Position numbers and translations under genes: made by a program
Shown: positions 33,266 to 41,747 of the stretch, piece by piece
Layout of the letters: each line of letters opens with the position of its first letter
Position numbering within the stretch: the first letter of the stretch is position 1
NCBI GenBank assembly: GCA_900315835.1
Contig: ONAR01000022.1
Span: 1 to 41,859, forward strand
Direction: 5' to 3'
DNA from: an uncultured Prevotella sp.
GTDB lineage: Bacteria; Bacteroidota; Bacteroidia; Bacteroidales; Bacteroidaceae
Length of the DNA stretch: 41,859 bases
Notes under the pieces: generated by a model
Databases searched by the model: none
The model's input: the letters and a program-made list of their open reading frames with translations, nothing else
Told to the model about the DNA's origin: nothing

Positions 33266-35119
33266 ATGAAACCAACCAACAAACAAATAGAAGACTACCG
33301 CCGCGAAGAGGAGACGCTGCGTCAGCAGATTCAGCGGCTCAAGGCTCGCAGCCGGGCTTTCGTCATCGGAGACATTCTCTCCTTCCTCGGCATCCTCTTT
33401 TTCCTTGTGCTCATCACGCTGAGCGACAACAGCATGCTGAGGGTAGGCGAGGACGTGATGGCTGCAGTGATGGCCGTCGTATATATTGTGGTGCGCAACC
33501 GCGATGTGAAAAACAGCGAGCGCATGGCCGAGACCGAGCGTCTGCGACGGGTTTATGTCCATGAGGCGGCTGCGCTGACGGGCGACTTCTCTGCTTTTGA
33601 CGATGGACAGCGCTACGTCAATCCGCACCATCCGTTCACCTACGACCTCGACATCTTCGGCCGCGACAGTCTCTTCCAACGCATCAACCGCACGGTGACC
33701 AATGAGGGCGCCGACCGTTTGGCAGCCTTTCTGCAGTCGGTAGATATGCATTCGACGACGGCCGAAATCAATGCCTATCGCGAAGCGGTCAATGAGTTGG
33801 CCGCCCAAGGCGACGATGCCAACCGCATTGATCATGCCGCTGGCGATGAGGCTGCGGCGATGCTTCGCTGGCGTATGCGCTTCATGGCCTTCGGCGTTGA
33901 CGGAAAGATTGACACCACGACGGTCAAGCGTGAGGCGCCCAATGTGGGTAAGGTGGTTTTCCCGTCTTGTTTTCAGCGTAGTAGCCTGAAAGTTCTGCTT
34001 TGGGCATTGGTCGTCGGTTTTCTGGCGAGCATCGTATTGGCGGTCGAAGGCCAGCTCTCGGTCGGCGTCCCCATTCTTTGGCTGTTCTTCAACTTCTTCC
34101 TCACGCAGACTTTGGCGCAGCGCCGGTTGAGAGCGATTCAGACAGCAGTGGTGGCTTTGCACGACGACATGCAGCCGCTCATGCGATTAGTTCGCCATAT
34201 CCTTTCCGTTGACTTCCACTCCGATGTGGTCAAAAGACAGGTGGACGCTATCCGTGAGGCCGCGAATTCGATGGAACATCTGACGGCCATCGTCGAGACG
34301 ATGGTTTTGCGTGGTCATGGCCTTTACCTCTTCCTTTCCGACAGCATCCTGCTTCGCGGCATGTTCCTTGCCATGAAGTATGTGGCGTGGCAGCGGTCGG
34401 CGACCGACAAGGTGGACGCATTGGTAGCCGCCGTTGCCGAACTCGATGCTCTTGTCTCGATGGGTGAGCTGCGCTCGGAGGACAGGGCAGAGGTGGTCGA
34501 CGACAAGGGTGTGGTGTTCCGCTCCAAGGGCTTGGGTCACCCCTTCCTCGGAGAAAAGGCGGTAAAGAACGACTTCGTCATCGACGACCGCAACTTTTAC
34601 ATCGTCACGGGCGCTAACATGGCGGGGAAGAGCACCTTTCTCAGGGCTGTCGGCGTCAATTATGTGTTGGCGATGAACGGTATGCCGGTGTTTGCCGACC
34701 AGTTGACCGTGAGCCGTTTCCAACTCTTTACCAGCATGCGCACGAGTGACGATCTGGCCCACGGCATCTCGTATTTCAACGCCGAACTGCTCCGGTTGCA
34801 GCAGCTCATCGACCATCTCGACGCCACGCCCGACAAACCGACGCTCATCATATTGGACGAGATCTTGAAAGGCACCAACTCGCTCGACAAACTCAACGGC
34901 TCGCGTATGTTCCTCGAGGCGATGGAGCAGCGGCCTGTCACCGGTCTCATTGCCACTCATGACCTGGAACTGTCGAAGATGGCGGCCGATGCCCGCTTCC
35001 ACAACTACTGCTTCGAGATTGCCCTTGGCACCGACGTCACCTATTCCTATAAGATCACGCCTGGCGTTGCCCGCAACCAAAACGCCACCTTCCTGCTGGG
35101 GAAGTTGCTGGAACGTTAA
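33266..35119 (+). CDS. Membrane-anchored MutS-like ATPase
   Basis: The 617-residue protein begins with a charged coil (about 8-30), two membrane segments (31-53, 62-76), a middle part with two further hydrophobic segments (about 240-285), the MutS core, and the ATPase domain from about residue 440. Walker A is GANMAGKST (about 449), Walker B is LIILDE (about 527) followed by ILKGTNSLDK, and IATHDLELSKMA holds the switch histidine. The mismatch-binding N-terminal domain of MutS and the Smr nuclease of MutS2 are absent. Repair of mismatches is thus unlikely; a role at the membrane is more plausible. It starts 17 bp after DUF58, so the two may be cotranscribed. Confidence 0.85.
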   Translation: MKPTNKQIEDYRREEETLRQQIQRLKARSRAFVIGDILSFLGILFFLVLITLSDNSMLRVGEDVMAAVMAVVYIVVRNRDVKNSERMAETERLRRVYVHEAAALTGDFSAFDDGQRYVNPHHPFTYDLDIFGRDSLFQRINRTVTNEGADRLAAFLQSVDMHSTTAEINAYREAVNELAAQGDDANRIDHAAGDEAAAMLRWRMRFMAFGVDGKIDTTTVKREAPNVGKVVFPSCFQRSSLKVLLWALVVGFLASIVLAVEGQLSVGVPILWLFFNFFLTQTLAQRRLRAIQTAVVALHDDMQPLMRLVRHILSVDFHSDVVKRQVDAIREAANSMEHLTAIVETMVLRGHGLYLFLSDSILLRGMFLAMKYVAWQRSATDKVDALVAAVAELDALVSMGELRSEDRAEVVDDKGVVFRSKGLGHPFLGEKAVKNDFVIDDRNFYIVTGANMAGKSTFLRAVGVNYVLAMNGMPVFADQLTVSRFQLFTSMRTSDDLAHGISYFNAELLRLQQLIDHLDATPDKPTLIILDEILKGTNSLDKLNGSRMFLEAMEQRPVTGLIATHDLELSKMAADARFHNYCFEIALGTDVTYSYKITPGVARNQNATFLLGKLLER

Positions 35120-35181
35120 ATATTTGTCATGCGGTAGAGAAATAATTCGGCAAAAAAAGCGTTAGTCTTTTAGAAAACTAT

Positions 35182-35189
35182 TATATTTG
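35182..35189 (+). promoter_or_regulatory. -7 element of the aquaporin promoter
   Basis: TATATTTG matches TAnnTTTG; the transcript would start near 35196, about 40 bases before the ATG at 35236. No clear -33 box is seen. Confidence 0.5.
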
Positions 35190-35235
35190 CAAGCAGTAAC
35201 GCATAACTTAGAATATCAACCAATCAAACGCATTA

Positions 35236-35937
35236 ATGATGAAGAAAGAGTATTTAGCAGAGTTGGTGGGTACGATGGTACTCGTACTCATGGGCTGCGG
35301 TGCAGCCGTCTCTTTGGGTTGCGACCCCGTCCACAATCAGGCTGCTGTGGTAGGTACGGCCTTGGCTTTCGGTCTTTCAGTGGTGGCTATGGCTTATACC
35401 ATCGGCGGCATCTCGGGATGCCACATCAATCCCGCCATTACATTGGGTGTATGGCTCAGCGGCCGCATGAAGGGTAAGGACGCCGCCATGTATATGATTT
35501 ATCAGGTGATTGGCGGCATCATCGGTGCAGCCATCCTCTACGCCATCACCACTTCGGCCGGCCTTCAGGGCACGGGTGCCAACGATTTGCAGGCTGTCAA
35601 CGATGCCGGTGTGACGATTACGACACTCGGTGGTCTGTTGGCTGAGATCTTCTTCACCTGCGTCTTCGTATTGGTGGTGCTGGGTGCTACGGCAAAGACC
35701 AACGGCGCAACCAACAACTTCGCCGGTCTGGCCATCGGTCTGTCGCTCGTGCTTGTCCATCTGGCCTGCATCCGCTACACCGGTACGTCGGTCAACCCCG
35801 CACGCTCCATCGGTCCTGCACTCTTCCAGGGTGGCACGGCATTGACCAACCTTTGGATCTTCATCGTCGGTCCGTTCGTCGGTGGCGCACTGGCTGCCGG
35901 CGTGTGGAAGATTATCGAACCCGCCGAGAAGAAATAG
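35236..35937 (+). CDS. aqpZ: Aquaporin (AqpZ type)
   Basis: The 233-residue protein has six membrane segments and both NPA boxes, N65-P66-A67 in HINPAITLG and N187-P188-A189-R190 in GTSVNPARSIGPAL. The selectivity filter residues F45, H175, T184 and R190 match water-selective AqpZ rather than glycerol channels, which lack the histidine. It should pass water through the inner membrane. It stands alone with a promoter at 35182, and a separate promoter for the sugar transporter follows it. Confidence 0.92.
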   Translation: MMKKEYLAELVGTMVLVLMGCGAAVSLGCDPVHNQAAVVGTALAFGLSVVAMAYTIGGISGCHINPAITLGVWLSGRMKGKDAAMYMIYQVIGGIIGAAILYAITTSAGLQGTGANDLQAVNDAGVTITTLGGLLAEIFFTCVFVLVVLGATAKTNGATNNFAGLAIGLSLVLVHLACIRYTGTSVNPARSIGPALFQGGTALTNLWIFIVGPFVGGALAAGVWKIIEPAEKK

Positions 35938-35958
35938 AAGAACTTTATTATTATTTCA

Positions 35959-35966
35959 TAACTTTG
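35959..35966 (+). promoter_or_regulatory. -7 element of the sugar transporter promoter
   Basis: TAACTTTG is an exact match; the transcript would start near 35973, about 48 bases before the ATG at 36021. No clear -33 element is visible. Confidence 0.5.
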
Positions 35967-36020
35967 TACATTCGCAGGGGCCAGACGTGATGTCTCGCCT
36001 CCTGCATTTTTATGCTTATA

Positions 36021-37247
36021 ATGAATCGCCCAACACTTACCAATAGGCAATACGTATTGCCCTTTATCCTTGTCACCTCGCTGTTCTTTCTGTGGGGCTT
36101 TGCCCGCGCCATCCTTGATGTGCTGAACAAGCACTTCCAAAACGCGCTTGACATCACGATGACCCAGTCGGCCCTGATACAGGTGACGACCTATTTAGGC
36201 TATTTCATCATGGCCATTCCGGCAGGTTGGTTTATCAACCGCCACGGCTACCGCACCGGCGTCATCTTTGGTCTCACGCTCTTCGGCGTGGGCGCACTGC
36301 TTTTCATTCCTGGCGCTGAGGCCGGTACGTTCTACGCTTACTTAGGAGCGTTGTTCATCATCGGTTGCGGACTTGTTTTCCTTGAGACGTCGGCCAATCC
36401 GTATGTCACCGAGCTGGGTGCACCCGAGACAGCGACGAGCCGCCTTAATTTCTCACAGTCGTTCAACGGTTTAGGCTGCCTGTCGGCCACGTTCATAGTG
36501 GGTCAGTTCTTCTTCAGTGGCCCCAAGTCGGAAGCTGGCGGCAAGATTGTGGTGCCTTACGCCATCCTCGGCATCCTGGTGCTGCTCATCGCTGTGGTGT
36601 TCTCGCGCGTCAACCTGCCCGAAATCAATCACCATGAGACAGATGAGGACCGCGCCAAGGGTACGCGCATCTCTAAGCTCTTCCATCACCACACGATGTT
36701 CGTCTTCGGCCTTTTCGCCTTGTTGGCTTATGAGATTGCCGAGATTTCCATCAACAGCTATTTCATCAACTTCGTTACCGCGAAGGGTTGGATGTCGGAC
36801 AATGCCGCCTCGGTCATCCTGACGCTGGCACTGGCTTTCTTCATGTTGGGCCGTTTCGGTGGCAGTTGGATCATGCGGCGGGTAAAGGCCGAGCACATGC
36901 TCATGGCCTGCGCCACGGGCAGTCTGATCTGCATTGGACTGGTGCTTTGCAACTGGGGTAAGATTTCGATGATAGCCTTGGTGGCCAACTATATCTTTGA
37001 GGCCATCATGTTCCCCACCATCTTCTCGCTGGCTCTCCGCGGCTTGGGCAGTCTGACGAAGTCGGCCTCGTCGTTGCTGATGATGACGCCTATCGGCGGC
37101 TGCGGCTTCCTGTTGATGTCGCTCATTGCCGATGCCACGGGCATGATGAGTCTGCCGTTTGTCATTCCTTTCCTTTGTTATTTCATCATCCTGCTCTTCG
37201 CCTCTGAGCTCACCCGCAAGAACAATGGCCCGGTGCTTACGCTTTAG
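36021..37247 (+). CDS. Sugar:H+ symporter of the FucP family (MFS)
   Basis: The protein of 408 residues has twelve membrane segments, with MFS features FFLWGFARAILDVLNKHFQ in TM1, YFIMAIPAGWFINRHGYRTG between TM2 and TM3, and FLETSANPYVTELGAPETAT in TM4/5, all typical of the FucP/GluP sugar transporters. It should import a hexose such as glucose, galactose or fucose with protons. An in-frame ATG at 36012 is an alternative start. The substrate cannot be deduced. The last 23 bp overlap the start of the beta-barrel protein. Confidence 0.9.
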   Translation: MNRPTLTNRQYVLPFILVTSLFFLWGFARAILDVLNKHFQNALDITMTQSALIQVTTYLGYFIMAIPAGWFINRHGYRTGVIFGLTLFGVGALLFIPGAEAGTFYAYLGALFIIGCGLVFLETSANPYVTELGAPETATSRLNFSQSFNGLGCLSATFIVGQFFFSGPKSEAGGKIVVPYAILGILVLLIAVVFSRVNLPEINHHETDEDRAKGTRISKLFHHHTMFVFGLFALLAYEIAEISINSYFINFVTAKGWMSDNAASVILTLALAFFMLGRFGGSWIMRRVKAEHMLMACATGSLICIGLVLCNWGKISMIALVANYIFEAIMFPTIFSLALRGLGSLTKSASSLLMMTPIGGCGFLLMSLIADATGMMSLPFVIPFLCYFIILLFASELTRKNNGPVLTL

Positions 37248-40152
37248 GCTTTGGCTGACCATTGCCGGTCTGCTGTTGTGCGGACACCTCAACGCCCGTC
37301 ACCTGACAGGCCGCGTCGTGGACGACGAGACAGGACAGCCGCTGCCCGGTGTCACCGTGGAGCTGCTGTCGCCCAAGGACAGCAGCGTCATCCGTGCCAC
37401 GGTGACGGCCGGGAAAATGTTTTTCGGCCACGAGGAGCTGTTCTACGACATCGACGTGGACAACAACACCACCTATCTGCTCCGCTTCTCGATGGTCGGC
37501 TACGCCACGCAATATAGAAAGGTGGAGGTGAAGATGGGCCAGCGCATGAATGTGCAGTGGGTGCCCGACCTCCGTCTGAAGACCGACAGCAAGACGCTGT
37601 CGGAAGTCGTTGTCAAGGCGACGAAGATCAAGATGGTACTGCATGGCGATACGATGGTCTACAATGCCGATGCCTTCAGTCTGAGCGAGGGCTCTATGCT
37701 TGACGCCCTCATCCGTCAGTTGCCGGGCGCTACCATCGACGACGGTGTAATCAAGGTCAACGGCCGCGCCGTCAGTTCGCTGTTGGTCGACGGCCGCGAC
37801 TTCTTCAACGGCGATGCCAAGGCTGCGTTGAAGAACCTGCCCGCCTACACTGTCGACAAGGTGCGCGTCTATGACAAACGCGGCAAGAGCAGCCGTCTCA
37901 TGGGCCGCGACATGGGTGACAAAGCGCTGGTGCTCGACGTCGGACTGAAGAAGAGCTACCAGCGTGGGGTGCTCGGCAACACGGAGTGGGGTATCGGTTC
38001 GCAGCAACGCTATAGCGGTAAAGCCTTCGCCTTAGGCTATACCAAGCGCTCGCGGCTCACGCTGACGGGTGTGATGAATAATATCAACGACGGCAGCGTG
38101 CCGGGTGAGGAAGCCTCGCTCAGCACCATGCCCGATGCCGGTGGCGGACTCAGCAGTACGAAGCTTATAGGATTGAACTATCGCCTTGAGGGTAAGGATG
38201 AGGATTCGTACTTCTCCACCGACAACGATTATGGTTTTACCGACGGCGATACACAGAACCGGTCGAACAGCCAGACCTTCCTCACCGGCGGCGACTACTA
38301 CAGTCTGAGCCGCAGTACCAACCGCTTGCGGTCGCGCAACTGGAGCAGCAGCGAGGACTTCGGTCTGCATAGCGGACGCAATATGTTTGGCGGCAATCTG
38401 TCGGTCAGTCATTCGTCGGGCAATGCCCATGGCGGCAGTCTGTCGGGACGGTTTAATGCCAATCCGACCGACAACATGCTCGACAGTCTGTTCACCTCGG
38501 AAGCGGCGTGGCTGAAGACGCTTATCAACCGTCAGCGCGATGAGCGGCAATCGCATAGTCAGAGCACATCCTACAGCGCCAGTTTCAACGACCGCCTGCG
38601 TGTGGGCAACGACCGGTGGAGCGATATGGCAAGCATGGCGGCCAGTGCCAACTACAGCCGCAGCTCCACCACAAACTTCTCGACCAACCGCGTCGACTAT
38701 CTCGACGGTACGACAGCCCCCGACCACCGCTATCAATATACGCCCAATACCAGCCATCGGTATGAGATTGACTTCAATGCCGACTACAGCAAATTGCTCA
38801 ATGCCGACAGCGATAAGGTGAACACCATCTACCTGCGACCGGCCTACCGTTTCAATAAACGGTACAGCTCACAGGATAACATGCTCTACCGCCTCGACCG
38901 GTTGGAGGACTACACAGAGGAAAGCTACGCCCTCGGCATGTTGCCATCCACCCGCGAGGCACTGATGGCGACGCTTGACGGGACCAACAGCTATTGGAGC
39001 AACATGCATACGATGTCCAACTTCGGCAGTCTGGTCTTCAACTACACCCATGATGATGAGCAGCGTGGACCAAGGGTGAACCTGATGCTCAATCTGCCCG
39101 TGGAGTGGCGCTACGAGTCGCTCGGTTATTACCGGCAAAAGAAATACGAGAAAAGCCGCAACAGCGTCTTCTTCCAGCCAAGCCTCTCGGCTGAGGTCTC
39201 GCAGAATGACTCTATCCGCATGCGTTCACTCTCATTTTCCTATTCCACCTCACAGAGTCAGCCTGACCTGACATCGCTGCTCGACATCCGCGATGACAGC
39301 AATCCGCTCGTGGTGACGCTTGGCAACCCCGACTTGAAAAAGTCGAGAACGCACAGCGTCGGCCTTAATGCATCGCTGTTCAACGTGCCACGCCAGCGCT
39401 TCGTCAATGCGGGTCTCAGCTATAACATCACGCAGAATGCCATTGCCACCGCTATGCTCTACGACAAACAGACCGGACGGACCACCACGCAGCCGCAGAA
39501 CATCAACGGCAACTGGGGCATGTCGTTTATGGCAATGTATGGCCAGCCACTCGACAAGAAACAGCACTTCGTGTTCAGCAACAACTTCAATGGCGGCTAT
39601 TCGCGTAGTGTCGACCTGACCACAGTGGATGGTGCTACGGCCGGCCGGAGCAAGGTCGACAACTGGAATCTTACCAACCGACTGAAGCTCGTCTATCAGC
39701 TCGGCGACCGGATGCGTCTCAACCTGACGTCCAACGTGACCTATCAGCGTGCAACGGGATCGCGTGAGGGCTTCCAGATGGTTTCGGCTTGGAACTACAA
39801 CTTCGGTCTCGGCGGCTTCGTTTCGCTGCCATTCGGCTTTGAACTGTCATCCGACCTTGTCAACTACAACCGCAGCGGTTACAATGACGCGCAGATGAAC
39901 ACGAGCGAGTGGATATGGAACGCCCGCCTCACGAAATACCTGCTGAAGAAGCAGCTTGCCTTATCCGTTGACGGTTTCGACATCCTCGGACAGCTCAACA
40001 GCACCACTTTCACGCTCAACAGTCAGGGCCGCACCGAGTCGTGGTCCAACTCTATTCCGCGCTATCTCATGTTGCGATGCTCGTATAAATTCCGGTTGGG
40101 CGCCAAGCGTAAGCAACGTGACTATTACGATGGTGGCGACTGGTCGGAATAA
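37225..40152 (+). CDS. TonB-dependent-receptor-like outer-membrane beta-barrel protein
   Basis: The 975-residue protein has a signal peptide (LRFRLWLTIAGLLLCGHLNA), a carboxypeptidase-like domain (HLTGRVVDDETGQPLPGVTVELL), a plug-like segment (LSEVVVKATKIKMVLHGDTM, GSMLDALIRQLPGATIDDG, VLVDGRDFFNG-like SLLVDGRDFFNGD) and a C-terminal beta-barrel (OMP_b-brl_3 type). It is not a SusC protein; no SusD gene follows. The start at 37225 is preferred over 37159 because it starts the signal peptide; it overlaps the sugar transporter by 23 bp in another frame, so the two are coupled. It may import a ligand linked to the transporter, or secrete/assemble surface material; this is unknown. Confidence 0.85.
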   Translation: MARCLRFRLWLTIAGLLLCGHLNARHLTGRVVDDETGQPLPGVTVELLSPKDSSVIRATVTAGKMFFGHEELFYDIDVDNNTTYLLRFSMVGYATQYRKVEVKMGQRMNVQWVPDLRLKTDSKTLSEVVVKATKIKMVLHGDTMVYNADAFSLSEGSMLDALIRQLPGATIDDGVIKVNGRAVSSLLVDGRDFFNGDAKAALKNLPAYTVDKVRVYDKRGKSSRLMGRDMGDKALVLDVGLKKSYQRGVLGNTEWGIGSQQRYSGKAFALGYTKRSRLTLTGVMNNINDGSVPGEEASLSTMPDAGGGLSSTKLIGLNYRLEGKDEDSYFSTDNDYGFTDGDTQNRSNSQTFLTGGDYYSLSRSTNRLRSRNWSSSEDFGLHSGRNMFGGNLSVSHSSGNAHGGSLSGRFNANPTDNMLDSLFTSEAAWLKTLINRQRDERQSHSQSTSYSASFNDRLRVGNDRWSDMASMAASANYSRSSTTNFSTNRVDYLDGTTAPDHRYQYTPNTSHRYEIDFNADYSKLLNADSDKVNTIYLRPAYRFNKRYSSQDNMLYRLDRLEDYTEESYALGMLPSTREALMATLDGTNSYWSNMHTMSNFGSLVFNYTHDDEQRGPRVNLMLNLPVEWRYESLGYYRQKKYEKSRNSVFFQPSLSAEVSQNDSIRMRSLSFSYSTSQSQPDLTSLLDIRDDSNPLVVTLGNPDLKKSRTHSVGLNASLFNVPRQRFVNAGLSYNITQNAIATAMLYDKQTGRTTTQPQNINGNWGMSFMAMYGQPLDKKQHFVFSNNFNGGYSRSVDLTTVDGATAGRSKVDNWNLTNRLKLVYQLGDRMRLNLTSNVTYQRATGSREGFQMVSAWNYNFGLGGFVSLPFGFELSSDLVNYNRSGYNDAQMNTSEWIWNARLTKYLLKKQLALSVDGFDILGQLNSTTFTLNSQGRTESWSNSIPRYLMLRCSYKFRLGAKRKQRDYYDGGDWSE

Positions 40153-40153
40153 A

Positions 40154-40382
40154 GCGTGATTGCTAAACCGACGTGCCAATTAATGACTATCTTCATTGGC
40201 ACAGCGTATTATGTCCGTGGACATGTGCAACCTTGGTGGCGGCTGGTGGCCGGCACCAGGCCGGCCACTACACTGACACCGGTGGCGTACGCCTCCATGG
40301 ATTTTATCGGCCGCACCTTTTCTTTCCCCTATTTTGACGCGGACGAGATAGCGGACTGAGGCGCGATTGCCAAGCCGACGTG
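40154..40382. repeat. Repeat copy R4 flanked by 22-bp direct repeats
   Basis: R4 itself spans about 40206-40316. Left terminus ATTATGTCCGTGG and right terminus CCATGGATTTTAT form imperfect inverted ends; the core GTGGCCGG/CCGGCCAC hairpin is complete. It is the only copy with both ends and core. Imperfect 22-base direct repeats (GCGTGATTGC... at 40154-40175; GCGCGATTGC... at 40361-40382; 19 of 22 identical) flank it. A separate hairpin GTGCCAAT/ATTGGCAC (40173-40180 and 40195-40202) follows the beta-barrel gene and may end its transcript. Confidence 0.7.
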
Positions 40383-40400
40383 ATAAACAACACGCTTTTC

Positions 40401-40431
40401 TTTGCGAAGCCGAAATTAATAGTTAAATTTG
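40401..40431 (+). promoter_or_regulatory. Aldolase promoter (TTTG - 19 bp - TAAATTTG)
   Basis: TTTG (40401-40404) and TAAATTTG (40424-40431), 19 bp apart, match the Bacteroidetes promoter consensus almost perfectly. The transcript would start near 40438, leaving about 38 bases of leader before the ATG at 40476. Confidence 0.8.
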
Positions 40432-40475
40432 CACGTGAAAGTAGACAGAACTTTTCTTATAAACATTTAAATAAA

Positions 40476-41486
40476 ATGGTTAACTACAAAGATTTAGGTC
40501 TCGTAAATACTCGCGAGATGTTTAAGAGAGCCGTCAGTGGCGGCTATGCCATTCCCGCATTCAACTTCAACAACCTTGAGCAGCTGCAGTCTATCATCAC
40601 CGCTTCTGCTACTCTGAAGTCACCTGTCATTCTGCAGGTTTCTAAGGGTGCGCGTGCATATGCCAATCCTATTCTGCTCCGTTACCTGGCTCAGGGCGCT
40701 GTAGAGTATGCCAAGAGCCTGGGCTGCAACCATCCTGAGATTGTGCTGCACCTTGACCACGGTGATACCTTCGAGCTGGTGAAGGACTGCGTTGACCTCG
40801 GTTTCTCGAGCGTGATGATCGATGGCAGCAGCAAGCCTTACGAGGAGAACATTGAACTCACCCGCAAGTGCGTGGAGTACGCCCACAAGTATGATGTGAC
40901 CGTTGAGGCTGAGCTCGGTGTGCTCGCCGGCGTTGAGGATGAGGTTTCTGCTGAGGAGTCTCACTATACAAAGCCTGAAGAAGTGATTGACTTCAGCCAG
41001 CGTTCTGGCTGCGACAGCCTCGCTATCTCTATCGGCACCAGCCACGGCGCTTACAAGTTCAAGCCCGAGCAGTGCACCCGTGACCCGAAGACCGGCCGTC
41101 TGATTCCTCCTCCATTGGCATTCGATGTGCTGCATGAGATTGAGAAGAAGCTCCCTGGCTTCCCCATCGTGCTCCACGGCTCTTCTTCTGTTCCTCAGAA
41201 GTATGTCGACATCATCAACAAGTACGGCGGCAAGCTGCCTGACGCAGTAGGTATCCCCGAGGAGCAGCTCCGTGAGGCTGCCAAGAGCGCTGTCTGCAAG
41301 ATCAACATCGACTCTGACTCTCGTCTGGCTTACACTGCTGGTGTTCGTGAGACGCTGGCTAACCATCCTGAGTACTTCGATCCTCGTCAGTACGGTAAGG
41401 TGGCTCGCGCTTACATGACTGAGATGTACGAGCACAAGATCACTGACGTGCTGGGCTCTGACAATAAGCTCGCCAACCTCGACTAA
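40476..41486 (+). CDS. fba: Class II fructose-1,6-bisphosphate aldolase
   Basis: The 336-residue protein splits or forms fructose-1,6-bisphosphate in glycolysis and gluconeogenesis. LHLDHGDTFE holds the catalytic aspartate D94 and zinc-binding H95, VTVEAELGVLAGVEDE the metal-site glutamates, GTSHGAYKF another zinc histidine, and IVLHGSSSVP the last histidine and phosphate-binding loop. An open frame reaches 40380, but the promoter lies in it, and MVNYKDLGLVNTREMF is a normal start for the family, so 40476 was chosen. Its codons are richer in GCT, TCT and CGT than its neighbours, as expected for a highly expressed gene. A terminator follows. Confidence 0.95.
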   Translation: MVNYKDLGLVNTREMFKRAVSGGYAIPAFNFNNLEQLQSIITASATLKSPVILQVSKGARAYANPILLRYLAQGAVEYAKSLGCNHPEIVLHLDHGDTFELVKDCVDLGFSSVMIDGSSKPYEENIELTRKCVEYAHKYDVTVEAELGVLAGVEDEVSAEESHYTKPEEVIDFSQRSGCDSLAISIGTSHGAYKFKPEQCTRDPKTGRLIPPPLAFDVLHEIEKKLPGFPIVLHGSSSVPQKYVDIINKYGGKLPDAVGIPEEQLREAAKSAVCKINIDSDSRLAYTAGVRETLANHPEYFDPRQYGKVARAYMTEMYEHKITDVLGSDNKLANLD

Positions 41487-41525
41487 TCGCAATCCCCCAC
41501 TTGTGGGGTTACGACTATACATAAT

Positions 41526-41560
41526 AAAGCCATCCTTGCTTCGTACAGGGATGGTTTTTT
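41526..41560 (+). terminator. Rho-independent terminator after the aldolase
   Basis: CCATCC (41530-41535) pairs with GGATGG (41549-41554), extended by A-T and G-T pairs, followed by a run of T residues (41555-41561). A smaller perfect hairpin (CCCCAC-TT-GTGGGG, about 41498-41511) precedes it right after the stop codon. Confidence 0.85.
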
Positions 41561-41645
41561 TCATGCATTGCGATACCATAGCTATTGAGTTGCGATACCA
41601 AAACTATGGCTGCTCGATAAGATACCTATCGAGTAGGCTCATTGT

Positions 41646-41730
41646 AATGACTGGACTTCTGGACTTCCGGACTTCTTAATTCCCGGCCTTCTTGACTCCC
41701 GGCCTTCTGACTCCCGGACTTCCAGACTTC
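41646..41730. repeat. Degenerate short-period tandem tract
   Basis: About eight units of a roughly 9-11-base motif (GGACTTCTG, GGACTTCCG, CCCGGCCTTCTGACT and variants). A shorter relative lies at 6541-6575. Both occurrences stand next to a terminus of the hairpin repeat, so it may belong to the same composite repeat. Confidence 0.65.
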
Positions 41731-41747
41731 CACCACTGTAATGACTG

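Noticed and set aside
31956-33275. Open frame opposite DUF58
   Set aside because: Shadow of the DUF58 gene; composition is typical of antisense frames in GC-rich DNA.
41646-41730. CRISPR array
   Set aside because: Units are only about 9-11 bases, degenerate and without spacers; no cas gene is present.
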